Origin: Miscanthus floridulus
Taxonomy: Eukaryota > Streptophyta > Magnoliopsida > Poales > Poaceae
Reading direction: 5' to 3'
Length of the DNA stretch: 64,000 nt
NCBI RefSeq assembly: GCF_019320115.1
Contig: NC_089582.1
Coordinates: forward strand, 125,451,259 to 125,515,258
The notes beneath the pieces were generated by a model. The model did not search any database, was not told the origin of the DNA, and saw only the letters and a program-made list of their open reading frames with translations. This document shows, piece after piece, positions 22,949 through 37,300 of this stretch; the first letter of the stretch is position 1, and each line of letters starts with the position of its first letter. A program made the translations under genes and the position numbers.

Positions 22949-22989
22949 AATTGAGCATCTAATTTTATCTAGTCTTTTGGAGTTGCTCT

Positions 22990-23372
22990 TAAAATTAATT
23001 GAAAATCTAAGGCCACGGTACAAACATATTGTTGGTAACTATTAGATGCTTGATTACCTTTATATTTCGCACCTGATAGGCACCCACGCCTAATCCTTTT
23101 TTCCCAAAGCGAATGAAAATTTGTAATAAAAGTTGGCACAATACATCCTTGAATTACATATGAAAGAACCTAAAACTAAATCAATATTCTATATAAGTCC
23201 TTACATCATCTTCTTTCCTAGTGGCCTTGATCGATGCATCAGATGCTCTAGGTGAACAAAGCATTGTCGATCACCTAAGCTAGAGTACATTCCTCAATGC
23301 CAAATTCACTGACCAATCCCAAAACCTTAACATTGTCACAGGAACCTACATTCTAGAACTAGACTCAAACAC
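22990..23372. other. intergenic stretch without recognisable feature
   Basis: AT-rich sequence between the TIR element and the LINE-like fragment. No open frame of note, no terminal repeats. Confidence 0.5.
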
Positions 23373-24407
23373 ATCTTTTTTTAGATAATGGATTTTCATT
23401 AATCTAGCCTCTATATCCACGACTCACGCCTCAACAAAGAGGAGAATACATACAAAAAAACTACAATTTCAGCACATATGTGCTTCCCAACATCCTCTCC
23501 TAAAAGGGGCAGATTCGGTCAGTGGAAGTCGCCAAGTCGCCGCCACCCCTAGTGTGCCATCGCTACGAATCTCAGTTGGTGCCATCTTCATCCGCTTGAC
23601 GCCATGTGTCACCGGTTAGCCCACCTTCATCCATCGTCGTCCAGTCGAAACTAGCCGATCAGACGCGAGCCGACAGGATGCATGTCCGCTTTGTTGGACT
23701 CCCAGGCCACCGCTGCCTACAAAACCACCTCCACTAGATCTGCCTTCTCCTTGCCGAGGACTAGCCGTCGATGCTTAGGTCGCCAGCCGATCAGCATACA
23801 TGGACACGAACCTAGACACTCATGAGCGCACGGCTTCGGCTACATCCCTGACCACCCGACTGCCGCCTAGCCTAGCTGGCGAGCGCACGGGCGTAGTGGC
23901 ATGCGTGGGCCTCCGGTAACGGCCATGGCTATCCAGCCACCACATGGCCTAGCCGGTGTGCGTGCTCGGGGGCTGAGGCACTTGACAGAGGCACGCGGCT
24001 TCGACTGTAGAACCGACCACCCAGCAGCCACATGGCCTAGCCGGCGTGCGTGTGCGGGGCCTGATCTTCTATATCCGATCTGCTTGCCTCGTTGGCTGCT
24101 GCTCAACGTCGTCGGGCACCCTCGTGGCCGATGCACGCTAGCGCCGGGCCTCCTCACAGTTGATGCACGTCATTCGCCTAGCGCATGGGCTCACCAGATC
24201 TGTCCTTTGCCACGCCAGCATCGGTCGTTGAAGCCACAGATCTGAGCATCGGCCACCACAACGAGTCGCTGTCGCCACCTTGATGCGCTGTGCAAGCTTC
24301 ACCAGGCGAAGCCCACCGTAGGCCCTCCATATCCTTCCCTAGCCTCACCGGATCCAGTTGCCAAGGCATGGGTCCATGCGCCGATGACCAGGGTCCACGC
24401 ATCGGTC
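23373..24407 (-). mobile_element. LINE-like 3' fragment in antisense
   Basis: A T-run followed by AGATAATGGATTTTCATTAA at 23373-23400 is, on the minus strand, the TTATCT-plus-poly(A) tail common to plant L1-type elements. GC-rich sequence without a usable frame follows to 24407, where it joins the truncated LTR of the next element. No reverse transcriptase is visible, so this is a 5'-truncated copy or a short non-autonomous relative. Right boundary approximate. Confidence 0.5.
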
Positions 24408-27400
24408 ACTTATATAAACTCGGTAGTCTGCCGAGTGTCACGAAGGACCTTAGTAAATCAACATCACAACCAAGATCGCGTGATTAAGCAAATACACATC
24501 TCATACGTAGAGTTGCAGCGGAAATAATATTATAAATTGGTTTACAAATAATAGTACAAGTTTGGGGTTTCAAAACTGATTAGTGAAAACAACATAGCTT
24601 TCAAATGATTACATTAATATACGTTCCAAATACATTGCTAGCATAAGTGACATCCCCAGATAAAAGCATATGGATGAGAAATAACTATAGAGTCATCGAG
24701 CCCACCGACAGTTAGCCACCATCTCCAGCAGGCCAAAACTTTACCTGCAATATGGTAGGATAAACCCTGAGTACTCGAATGTACTCAGCTAGATTTATCC
24801 GTCATAAACCAAAAATAAAGTGACACCAAAGAGTATGCAAGTCTTTATAGGTGGAGCTAGCTTGACAACATTTTGCATAAAATGCGACTAATTCAGTTGT
24901 GCAGTTATACTTTGGTCATCAAGTGAATTATAGCTATTAATCTCTAGATTAGCAACTAACCTGTGCCAAACATGTGGTATATTATTTGATAGCATACAAT
25001 AGTAACCATAGCCGGTGTAGTAATTTCATGTTTATCCGAACCATCACATTCCATAATACAATTACTATGATGTTGGAGCTAGCCAAGTTTCTCACTATCC
25101 GGGAGAGACAGCGATTCGAATTGATTTCAACCAGCTAGGAATTTATTCTTAACACAAACCCAGACATACCTATGCCAAGGTAGTCTTAAGTCACCTTTGG
25201 TACAGCTTAGGTCCACATTTCGTGGGTTCGTCCAGCGCCACACAATTAGGGACTGATGGTAGCTAGGTCGCTCAAGCCATGCCTGCCCACGGTCTCGGAC
25301 CAGGATGCTCAGGTCATGCTTGCCCATGGTCTATTGATCTGCTCCCCACACATCCTTACTTCCACCAGTGTGCGCACTCTTATAGAGAGGGGCCCGGCCT
25401 GAGTTGAGCTTCTCGGCTTCGCGGTTGGAACGAGTTATCTGGCTAGCTAAGTGATAGGCATGCGTTCAATCTTGTCAGAAGTGCCAACAACGATACGGTC
25501 CTTAATCGACAAAGACAGGGATAGATCCACACCCAAGACCTCCATGTCTTGTTGCTTCTCTATCGACATCCCACCCGGTCTCCATTCATTATTAACACAT
25601 GGTTATTTCCATGATAGCAAATATAGCCAACCGTGCTTTGGTATCCACCTATATCTCGTAGGTGATAGGAAATCACTCGACTTCTACCGGTCTAAGCATG
25701 GCTAAGCATATATTCGATCCTAGACCTATATAGGGTTAAAGGTATATTGCTAGACAAGGAAATTATATGCATCAAGTGGTTCCAATCAACTCTTATAACC
25801 TAATGCATCAAATATAAAGAACTCAAGTGATATTTATAAAAACGTAGGAGGCTTAGAAAGCTCCAGGGCTTGCCTGGGATCCAACACTAGGTCAGTGTTT
25901 GTTAGATGACACTCGCCTGGTGAGTATCTCCCATCCTAGCACTTGTCTAGTCCTTCCATCTTCGGGATAGGTCCACCATACACCGTTTTCGGGTTCGGCT
26001 CCAACATCTCGACCTTCGCGTGGTTCATCTAACGTACCTAGATGAGATGCAAGATGCAAGTGCATAAATATGAAGAATGGTAATATGAGATGCATCACAT
26101 AATAGCATTCAAGGCAACCTAAGATCATACAAGACATATGCACCTAGAGTTATTTAACTGAACATCCCACAACCTATTATAAAGGGATAGCAAGCATACT
26201 AGGCATGGCACACAAGTGAACTTAAGTTCAGATATTGCACACATGCATTGATCAAGAACCAGCCAACATGTTTAGCCAAAACAAGAGCAAGCTAAAGCAA
26301 TCACCTAGCACATGTATAGAAACCTAGATAGCAGCACAGCAGTCACTTGTTTTAACCATAACTGGAGATATAAGCATCCAACAAGGGTGACCCTAGACTT
26401 TATGGAAAGCTAATGAAATTGTCTACAACATTGTTATTATCACCAAAAGCTTATTCCAAATCTAACCAAGTCAAACATGCCAACATTTTAGATCTGCACA
26501 AAACTAGGACAGAAAAGTAGCAGCGATTTAAACAATGCATAACTAGAGTTATGGACATCAAACAAGCATGAACCTTAACTTTATAGAAAGATTAAAATAT
26601 ATAAAACATGTTTATTATCATCACAAGGTGATTCCTCAATTAACAAGGTCAATCAAGCATAATTGAGCACCTCTATCTAGACTTGGACCGATTCTATCAT
26701 GCAATTTCACAAGCTTATAACTAGAGATTTAGACCACCAAAAGGAGTGATCTTTAACACTTTAGAAAGCTCATGAAAAGCACTACATTTCTTCTATTATC
26801 TCCAAGACATGATTCAAAGTGTAGCTAAGTCAAATAACACAATCATTCAGATCTATACAGAGAGCATGCAAAATCTGACAATGAAATTACAAAATCTATA
26901 GCTCCTAAATTATCAGGCCTATGATCATGAAATTTGAACACACGCAAGATTATGGAATTAGCTACAACTTTGGTATTTACTATAAGCACAGCAAACATCA
27001 TTTACACCACGAAAATAATTGCACAAGCAAAACTGCACATGTAGTCCACACAGCAGTGGTAAAGAAAACTGATAGGAATTTCAGAGAAGCATAATTGGAG
27101 TTCTAGACCTCGAACAAACATGTATCATAATTTTTTAAAAATATTATTAAGTTACCTACAACTTTTGTATTCTCATCATCAGATGATTCTACAGTTAACA
27201 AGGTCAATTAATCCAATGAATGCATCTCTGTCCAAAATATTTATAGAATCTGACATGCCACTTTCAACAGCTATAACTAGAGTTATACATGTCCAATAAA
27301 TGTGGTTCTAGACTTTTTAGAAATCCTAGCAAATTCTAAACAACTTTGTTATAAACACCTAGAGCTAATTCAACTATTAAAAGGCCACACAGTACCAATA

Positions 27401-29552
27401 AGGCAACCCTATCTAGGTTTGGGCAAAAACAACCATAGAAATTTAAGCAGCAATAACTAAAAATCTACTTTGCAAAACATTATGATATTTAGCTTTTTTG
27501 AAAAGCTTAAGAAAATTACTATAACTCATGTATTGTCATCAAGTCATGATTCATAACTTAACTGAGCCAATTAATTCAAATATGCAGGCCTATTCAGAAT
27601 AGGAGCAAAGCAACATAGGGTATTTGTTATTTTTATAACTCTTAAACCATCAAACCTAAACTCCTAAAATTTTTACCAGACATCACAAAAACTACTGTTA
27701 TGAAAAAGACAAGACACAACTAGTATTAAAAACCTAACTGCATGAATCTATTTTTACAGAAAAATATTTAAACTATAACATGCCATAATATAGATCTACT
27801 GCATAGATAATTTCACAAGTACTCAAAAAAGTCCCCATTTACTATTTTATGAATTTTTCACTAATTACTATGAATTTTCAAAGTTGATGATTCAAATCTG
27901 CAAAAACCAAAGAAAAAGGGATGTAAATCTTCCATCGGGGACCCTACAGTAAACACAAATTAAACTCCTACGAAGAGGTCCTCATGAGCACTATTCACAT
28001 GAGTCTATGGTTCACAGTTAGATTCTTACCTTTTGTCAAATTGCTGCGCGCGGTCCATGATGTGATTTCAACGGGGAAGGTCGTCGGGAGCTCGCTGTTC
28101 CGAACGGAGGAGGTCACGCCGGTGGCCAGGCGCATCCGCCATGGGGCGCAGCCTGACCTGAGGACGACCGTGGCCCCCCTAGCCACATGCGTGCTCCGGC
28201 GGTAGCGGCTGTGGCCGGTGCTCCAGCGACTACGGTGACGGATTGGGATGGCGAGCATGAGCACGGTGGGTAGGAGATGGAGGTGAAGTTGATGGTGGTG
28301 CTCGTAGGGAACGAGGAGGCTGGGAGCGGCGGGAATGGCTGCGGCTCCGGTGAGCTCAGAGCTCGTCCATGGCGGCCATGGAGGAGAGTCGAGAGAGAGC
28401 AAGGAAGAGAGCTAGGAGGGCGAAAAGTGAGTGAGGGAGGCCAAGAGAGGCTCAAGCGCTCCACATGAGGCAGGGAGAGGGCAGGGGCACATGGCAGCAA
28501 GGTAGGGCGCTGCTGCCCTGCATGGATGCCACGACGTCAATTCGACGAACACCTAGCGGGCGGCGAAGTGGCCACCGCAGGACACTGTTTTGGGCTGTTT
28601 ATGTGCCGAATGGCGAATGGTCCTTAAACGAAGTTTGATCTACATGGACTGCATTTAGGGACCATGGTCATTAGGGACGTATATTAGCAATTAATGACAC
28701 TCCAAGATTGTATTGTCAACGCATTGATGGCGATTAACAAACTCTAAAATTGTTGGTCATAACAAGGTCAAACGAGTGCCATCCTTTTGCACGTTCTTTT
28801 CCACAATGTATACACCAACTTATTTCTTTGGACCAAATCAAGTTGTTTAACAAAATCACAAGAACACGAGATGCCAAGGTCGACGATGATGAATTCCAGA
28901 CTTACCAAAATTTTAAGTACTGAAAACAGCTGTAGATTCAAAGTTTGAGCCTCGATTTGACTTAGTTCCAAGTTGATCTGGCTCTTGGTCCAAAAACAAA
29001 GTTTGTTCTACTCCACTCAAACTTCAACTTTTTTTAAATTTCAAACTTCATATATGGTACATAAACCAATTCTTCATCTTGGTCAAAGTAGCATCTTGTT
29101 AACCCTAGAATTAGGGTTTTCGACCAATTGAGGCCTTTTCTTGACATGTGCTCAACACGAACCCTTCATGACTTTTGTTGTAGAGCTCAATTAGAGTCAG
29201 TTGGGCAAGGTAGCAAGGTTTGGTTGATGACCTATAATTCCATTCGCTTAATAAAGCAATCCAAGAAAGATTATAACTTATTATTTCATGTGACTTCTTG
29301 ATTCCAAACTTCATGAAATTTTCCACTGGTCAAGATGGATGCATGTTGATGTAATGTATATGAAATAAGCATGTTTAACCTTACTCTTGCATAATCTTCA
29401 CAAGGGTCCACATGTAAGCAAAGGTGCATTGTCCAAGTTTAAGTTGGAGCTCACTCTCGTAGATTTGATCTTTCACCCTCATCACCACTTAACCTATCAT
29501 GTTTGAGCTCAAACCCATTGCTTAACTGGTGACAAACACCTAGGGTATTACA
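24408..29552 (-). repeat. 3' LTR of the LARD-like element (outer tip missing)
   Basis: It corresponds to 34440-39528 of the other LTR. The first 75 bp, present at 34365-34439, are replaced by the LINE-like fragment. Between about 28080 and 28560 it is GC-rich with a CTCTCTCGACTCTCC-type segment on the minus strand, probably the transcription start region. The rest is AT-rich with loosely repeated 'ataactagagtta' motifs every 150-200 bp. Confidence 0.85.
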
Positions 29553-29570
29553 GCCCTCCCCCTTATAGGA
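29553..29570 (-). promoter_or_regulatory. polypurine tract of the LARD-like element
   Basis: On the minus strand CCTATAAGGGGGAGGGC directly precedes the LTR start TGTAATACCC. This fixes the orientation of the element. Confidence 0.75.
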
Positions 29571-32500
29571 ATCTCGCCCTGAGATTCGGTGCAAAAGACT
29601 TTTAAGAGAAGAGAAGCATGTCATCCATTTTCCAATATCAGTGATGGCCTTAGGCTACTTAACTTCGAAGTATCAGAGAGGCTAATTTGGTCAAGACACT
29701 TTCTGGTACTTGCTCTTCGCAATAAGTTTTGTCTAAAGAATTTCCTTCGTTGGCTTCCATGAAGCATTGTTACTTTGGGAGGAATCCAAGACAGCACAAC
29801 ACTTTGTTCTTGGGATACGGAGAGTACTATGGAGCACAAACTAATTACCCACAATCTCTATTTCCCTAGTGGATATAACATGAACCATGCGAACTTTGCA
29901 CTAGAGTGCAAGCTTCTGAAAGCTACTCATTACAATGGTTCCATGTTCATCCACAAAGTTTGAAAAGCAGTTCTCTACCAAAGTAGCTTGAGTACAACCT
30001 TTTATAAGGGATGAGATCACAGATGGGGTAAACATCCTCTGCGGTTGTGAGAAACCGAGCAACCAATAGATAATGTCCGTGCCGGTCGTAATTGTTCAAT
30101 CAATCAGATGCCAACCGATGGAAAACTACATAATGTTCCATGGGTGCAGTTCTCTTTCTCTAATGATAAGACTGTGTTATCTGAGTCTATTGAGTGAGTG
30201 GTGAATGTGATAGCTGACTTCATTGACTCAGCGCTTTCGATGATCATTATTTGAGGGAATCCTCGTATCCAAGCGGCAACAGTCATCTGGGCTGAATCTG
30301 AGGCAACCTCTTGAGTAAAAACACATAGAATATACCAAGGACAAGTCCATCTTGGAAATCCTCGCTGGAGAAGGATGACAACGAGGTCTGAAGGTCACAA
30401 AAGTTGCAAGTATATATATATAGACTGGAAAAACAGTACACTACTTAGCAGATTGAGCACAATTTGCCTTCATGGTGCAGTGGCGTAGTAAGTTGGGTTG
30501 ACTTGCACTATCGCAAAATTAGCCTGGTTGAACTACTTTTGACATTGAGGCTTCCTTTCTACTGTCAATCAACAACTCATAAACAAAATCTAAAATCTAT
30601 TTTTTTGACACTTTTCAAATTGTTCTCGACTCTCAAAGGCACAAATTGACTTGTAGAACACCTTGACTGCTCTAGCATTGTTGATATGAGAGGGCAAAAG
30701 CGAGGCAAAAAGGGGTGCCAGGAGTCTTCTCTAGGGCATCTAAAGTATTACAATCATCACATTGCCAACATGACCTGAACTACAAACACAACCTTCTCAT
30801 ATGAGAGATGATAGTAGTCAATAGAGAAATCATAGATTCTATACCTCTCAGTAATCATTTCATATCCTACAAACTACTGCTCAATGGTGCACAAATCTTG
30901 GTAGGCATTTAGATCCAAGAGTCGTTTAACTATTGACCAAAATTCAGCTCAAACAGACACTGTTTGACTATCCAACAAATCATCTACCAAAATTGCTTTG
31001 TTCTGAAATTTTGGGACCAAACTATCAAAACATCTCTCAATCTGATGCTTTACTCAACCAATCCTCAAACCAACTTCAGACATCAAAGTACCTTAAGTGA
31101 GGAATGAGATCACCAAGTTTGGTGTGAATTCAACCCTGTTTGAGCCACTAATCACCGGCTTAAGATAACTAGTGGAGTGCCATAAAACCTTGACAGATTT
31201 CCCGGTCTTCTTTTTCTTTGCTTCACGCGTCGTGGAGTGTGTTCCGCACTCTCTAATTCTCTTTATAACCATGGTAGCTTTCTCGCTGAGGATGGAGGCT
31301 AGGGTTTTCCTCACATGCCTCTTAGGAAACAACTTCAACTATTGATTTAGGCACCATCTCAATGATACACAAGCATTAGACAGGTGGGATATTCTTGCAA
31401 GGCACAATACATACTTCACGTGGAGTGACAGTCCTACAAGATAAGGGAATGTCTCTGATTATCCTTCTATGCTTCATCCAATATAATCCAGAACAATCCT
31501 TTGATAGCATCATATACTAATGAGGCTGACCGAGACTAGGGATATGCTTTCTCTAGCTCTTTACTTAGCTAATACAGCATCTTGCACTACCCATGTGATT
31601 ATCTAAGATGGACTTGACTTGACGACACAGGGCCTGGAGAAGAAAGCAGTACTAGCATTGATGACCAGCTTTGTTGTTTCTTCGTATAACATTGTTCTGT
31701 GAGATCTGGCCTTCGTAGTTACCAAAGAGTCATTACCTAGCTAGAAATTAACCTTCCTACTATTAACTAATTTGTTATCTCTCAACACCAAAAAGGTTCC
31801 AAATCTTCACTCTTTACAATAAGAATTGTGGTCGAAGCATAAATAGATGGTCGCTATTGAAGTCAGCAAAAAGGGGTCACAACGAAGAAGGTTGGTTGAT
31901 CACGTTGCACCTAAAGATCAAGGCTGAGATAGAAAGCTCATAAGCACCAAGTGGCTTATTACAGCACATAATATCTCCATCCATTGTCACTCGACTATTA
32001 ACTTGTCCAACGTTACATGTTGTGTACCTTTCTGATCCAACGGGGATGGCATAAGTTGCTCACTAGATGATCGATGTCATCATAGGGACAATCAAGTAGG
32101 GTCACATATCTACCACCTCTTGCAGTCTGTTTATGTTCATATCAGCGACCTATTCTCCAAAGGTTATCCTTTGGACGACTTCAGAAGGAAGTCCTATTGC
32201 ATCTGGTTCAACATATAGATCTTCTAACAAGATAAGGAGAGATAACCAAGGAAAAGCTCATGTGAAAATAACACCTTGGTGTAGTTTTGCAATAGATTAT
32301 AACTAGAAACCTCGATACCAGCGCACACCCAGCAGCACAACCATGTGTTGGCCAGCCACAAGGAGGCCCTAGGTTCTATCACGACACCATAGTTGCTACT
32401 CATAACACCATTACTGAACATACAACCCACAAGAATTTTCACATGGTACAAATTTGGTTGCATAGGAGCAAGCACCATACAAAGGAGGGGTAGCAGGCGA

Positions 32501-34350
32501 AGGTAGTCACAAGGTTCGTAGTCAACAAGGAGGCGATCTAAAGAACAAAACACAGTGCAAGAGAACATAGCCTAATTGCCCAGGACAATTGAGCAGGGGA
32601 CTCTTGCTTAATTTCCATATACACCTTGTGTCCACCAAGGTGATTACCAGATAAAGATTAACATGAGATTTGGTCTCATCGAGCAGCAACATGAGATCAA
32701 GACTGATAAACATCTAGAGACTTGATAGGGTTGGAGGCAAAATAAATGAGATGCAAGGGATAGAGCCAAGGCACTGACTAGGGATTCAGTTGATAAAGCA
32801 ACAACATGATCTGTGAGGAAAAAGTTCTGAAGCCTAGGTAGATAGCGATTCGCTTTGCACCAGATCATCGGTAGAAGAAGGAGCAATGAGGTCTAACAAG
32901 AATTTTTGAGCAGGGTCCTCCCACACAGGAGCGGGACAACCACGACACATGCAAGTATTCAAGGGGACTAAGCTTGGGCCTAAGGTCAAGCAAAGCATGG
33001 ATAAAGGTCTTCATAGCGCAACGCTCAAGGGCTAGCAACCACATGTACAGGCTCCGGCTCCTAAGAGAGAACTTAATAAGAGATGATAATCATGAGATTA
33101 TCAAAACTTGGATGCTATTCTAGGATAGCGCTCTTCAACATTCGTATGCTCACCGAGGGCAAAAGGGGTGACAGCTACGGCACTACCTAGATAACGAGCA
33201 TCCACACATACATCATGGTCTTAAGCAAGCAATTCGAAACGCTCAATCCAATTAGCTTAAGCGACTATTACTAAGCACAAAGCTCACACATAACAAGCGG
33301 TCACCTACAGCAACACCACTACATATAACATGTGAAACATGGTGGTAAGGTATTGTTATCTTTTATTTCCTTTTTACTGAGTAGGTGGATATCTCTACAA
33401 AACAAGTTTTTCTTACATTTAGCAATTTAGTTTTCAAAGAGGTGAACTTTTTTGCTAACTATTAACTTGTCATCTATTTCCTTAGGAAGCAAACATACAA
33501 TCACACACTATCTTCAAGCACAGCTAATCAAGCGACATGGAACAAGGCATTTTGTCTAGCTTCACAAAGGGAAGATAGTAACCTCACATGGATCATAAGT
33601 TACTTAGTATTAGAACAAAGTGAGGGAAGCATATCTATGCACAAGCACAATCATGATGAATGACCATCCTATTCATCCTCACAAAATTGCCAACCTAAGG
33701 TGGCAATCACGTTCTATGTCGGTGGCATAACACGTAGTCTCTGGACATATAGCTAGTCGTCAACTACATTCAATCTACGCATTCGTGGTTAGCGTACTTG
33801 CAGAAGGATTTCATTTCAGCCCAACCCCACAATTATATATGCAAAAATGAAAGTCTGGGCTCTAGGTTGCAAGCTAAATACTTCCATATATATATACTTC
33901 CATATCAAAGCTACCCGATCATTAAATTTGCTACCCACAATTAAATACGCACCATACACACATGGAAGCATGTGTATACAGTCGTATCAAAGCTAGCTCT
34001 CCCTGACCGCATGCTCACACTTGTGGTCATGCCACTCATCAACTTACCTTCTTACCTGGGTGTAGAGATATAGTGATCCATACATTACCATTCAAGCGAA
34101 TGGCATCAATACAATAGCACGCCATATGGACGACGAAATAAAAATTGCAAGAAGTAAACCTCCATAGTTAGTGTTAGTTTACTTAGCCACCTAGTAGTCC
34201 TTAATTGGGCATAAAGGAGGATATCGCTAGCATAGTATTGCAAATTAGTTTGACAAATCTGCCTATAGCTAAAGTTTTGGTCAAACTAGGCATTTTAAAA
34301 CAAAACTTTGTTTTTAAAACTATGTACATGATAGTATTATGCTTAATCTT

Positions 34351-34362
34351 GCTCCGATACCA
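34351..34362 (-). promoter_or_regulatory. primer binding site of the LARD-like element
   Basis: On the minus strand TGGTATCGGAGC sits two bases inside the LTR end CTATCACA. It matches the usual TGGTATCAGAGC (initiator Met-tRNA 3' end) except for A to G at position 8. Confidence 0.85.
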
Positions 34363-34364
34363 GC

Positions 34365-37300
34365 TGTGATAGAACCGCCCAATTTATACAAGATCAAGTA
34401 TGGCTATCCCCGCTAACATGTTGACACGCGTATACTTTTACTTATATAAACCCAGTAGTCTGCCGAGTGTCACGAAGGACCTCGGTAAATCAACATCACA
34501 ACCAAGATCGCGTGATTAAGCAAATACACATCACATACGTAGAGTTGCAGCGGAAATAATATTACAAATGGGTTCACAAATAATAGTACAAGTTTGGGGT
34601 TTCAAAACTGATTAGTGAAAACAACATAGCTTTCAAATAATTACATTAATATAAGTTCCAAATGACATCCCCAGATAAAAGCATATGAATGACAAGTAAC
34701 TATAGAGTCACCGAGCCCACCGACGGTTAGCCACCATCTTCAGCAGGCCAAAACTTCACCTGCAACACAGTGGGATAAACCCTGAGTACTCAAATGTACT
34801 CAGCTACACTTACCAGTCATAAACCAAAAATAAAGTGACACCAAAGTGTATGGAAGGCTTTATAGGTGGAGCTAGCTTGACAATATTTTGCATAAAACGC
34901 GACTAATTCAGTTGTACAATTATACTTTGGTCATCAAGTGAATTATAGCTATTCATCTCTAGATTAGCAACTAACCTATGCCAAATATGTGGTATATCAT
35001 TTGATAGCATACAATAGTAACCATAGCCAGTGTAGTAATTCCATGTTTATCAGAACCATCACATTCCATAATACAATTACTACGATGTTGGAGCTAGCCA
35101 AGTTTCTCACTATCTGGGAGAGACGACTATTCGAATCAATTTCAACTAGCTGGGAATTTATTTCTAACACATACCCAGACATACCTGCGCCAAGGTAGTC
35201 TTAGGTCACCTTTGGTATAGCTCATGTCCATATTTCACGGGTTCGCCCAGCGCCGCACAATCAGGGACTGACGGTAGCCAGGTTGCTCAAGCCATGCCTA
35301 CCCACGGTCCTGGACCAGGTCGCTCAGGTCATGCTTGCTCATGGTCTATTGATCCGCTCCCCGCACATCCTTACTTCCTCTAGTGTGCGCACTCTTGCAG
35401 AGCGGTGCTCGGCCTGAGTTGAGCTACTCGACTTCATGGTCAGAACGAGTTATCTGGCTAGCTAAGTGATAGGCATGTGTTCAATCTTGTCAGAAGTGCC
35501 AACAACAGTATGGCCCTTAATCGACATAGATGGGGATAGATCCACACCCAAGACCTCCATGTCTTGTTGCTTCTCTATCGACATCCCGCCCGGTCTCCAT
35601 TCATTATTAACACATGGTTATTTCTACGATAGCAAATATAGCCAACCATGCTTTGGTATCCACCTATATCTCCCAGGTGATAGGAAATCACCCAACGTCT
35701 ACCGGTCTAAGCATGGCTAAGCATATATTCCATCCTAGACCTATATAGGGTTAAAGGTATATTGCTGGATAAGGAAATTATATGCATCAAGTGGTTCCAA
35801 TCAACTCTTATAACCTAATGCATCAAACATAAAGAACTCAAGTCATATTTATAAAAATGTAGGAGGCTTAGAATGCTCCAAGGATTGTCTAGGATCCAAC
35901 ACTAGGTCAGTGTTTGTTAGATGACACTCGCCTGGTGAGTATCTCCCATCCTAACACTTGTCTAGTCCTTCCATCTTTGGGATAGGTCCACCATACATCG
36001 TTTTTGGGTTCGGCTCCAACATCTCGACCTTTGCGTGGTTCATCTAGCGTACATAGATGAGATGCAAGATGCAAGTGCATAAATATGAAGAATGGTAATA
36101 TGAGATGCATCACATAATAGCATTCAAGGCAACCTAAGATCATACAAGACATACGCACCTAGAGTTATTTAACTGAACATCCCATAACCTATTATAGAGG
36201 GATAGCAAGCATACTAGGCATGGCACATAAGGGAACTTAAGTTCAGATATTGCACACATGCATCGATCAAGAACTGGCCAACATGTTTAGCCAAAACAAG
36301 AGCAAGCTAAAGCAATCACCTAGCACATGTATAGAAATCTAGACAGCAACATAGTAGTCACTTGTTTTAACCATAACTGGAGATATAAGAATCCAACAAG
36401 GGTGACCCTAGACTTTCTGGAAATCTAATGAAATTGTCTACAATATTGTTATTATCACCAAAAGCTTATTCCAAAGCTAACCAAGTCAAACATGCCAATG
36501 TTTTAGATCTACACAAAACTAGGACAGAAAAGTAGCAGCGATTTCAACAATGCATAACTAGAGTTATGAACATCAAACAAGCATAAACCTTAACTTTATA
36601 GAAAGCTTATGAAATTATCTAAAACATGTTTATTATAATCACAAGGTGAATCCTCAATTAACAAGGTCAATCAAGCACCTCTGTCTAGACTTGGACAGAT
36701 TCTGCCATGCAACTTCACAAGCTTATAACTAGAGCTTTAGACCACCAAAATTAGTGATATTTAATAATTTAGAAAGATCATGAAAATCACTACACTTATT
36801 CTATTATCTCCAAGACATGATTCAAACTATAGCTAAGCCAAATAACACAATTATTTAGATCTATACAGAGAGCATGCAAAATCTGATAATGAACTTACAA
36901 AATCTATAGCTCCTAAATTATCCGGCCTATGGTTATGATATTTGAACACAAGCAAGATTATGCAATTAGATACAACTTTGGTATTTACTACAACCACATC
37001 AAATATCATTTACACCATAAAAATAATTGCACAAGCAAAACTGCACATGCAGTCCACACAGTAGTGGTACAATAAACTGATAGGAATTTTAGAGAAACAT
37101 AACTAGAGTTATAGACCTCCAACAAACTTGAATCATAACTTTTTTAAAATATTATGAAGTTACCTACATATTATTATTCTCATTATAAGATGATCCTACA
37201 GTTAACAAGATTAATTAATCCAATGAATGCATCTCTATCCAAAACATGGACAGAATCTAACATGCCACTTTTAATAGCTATAACTAGAGTTATACATGTC

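Larger units (their letters stand above)
18479..22989. mobile_element. TIR element of about 0.6 kb, split by a CACTA insertion
   Basis: The left end reads AGAGCAACTCCAAAGGACTA. The right end is its inverse with few changes (reverse complement AGAGCAACTCCAAAAGACTA). Removing the CACTA at 19039-22948 and one TSD copy leaves about 600 bp. The inner part (about 18640-18910) is GC-rich and gene-like, with no product I recognise. No convincing target duplication is visible (TTG left, TAA right), so the superfamily (PIF/Harbinger-like or other) is undecided. Confidence 0.65.
29553..34364 (-). other. interior of the LARD-like element, no protein recognised
   Basis: 4812 bp. Open frames on both strands are short (at most about 115 codons) and none shows protease, RT, RNase H or integrase motifs. 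A 76-81 codon Lys/Arg-rich frame at 31093-31338 (-) and a Leu/Cys-rich frame at 32224-32568 (-) look like chance. The sequence may serve packaging and priming only, as in other LARDs. Confidence 0.7.
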
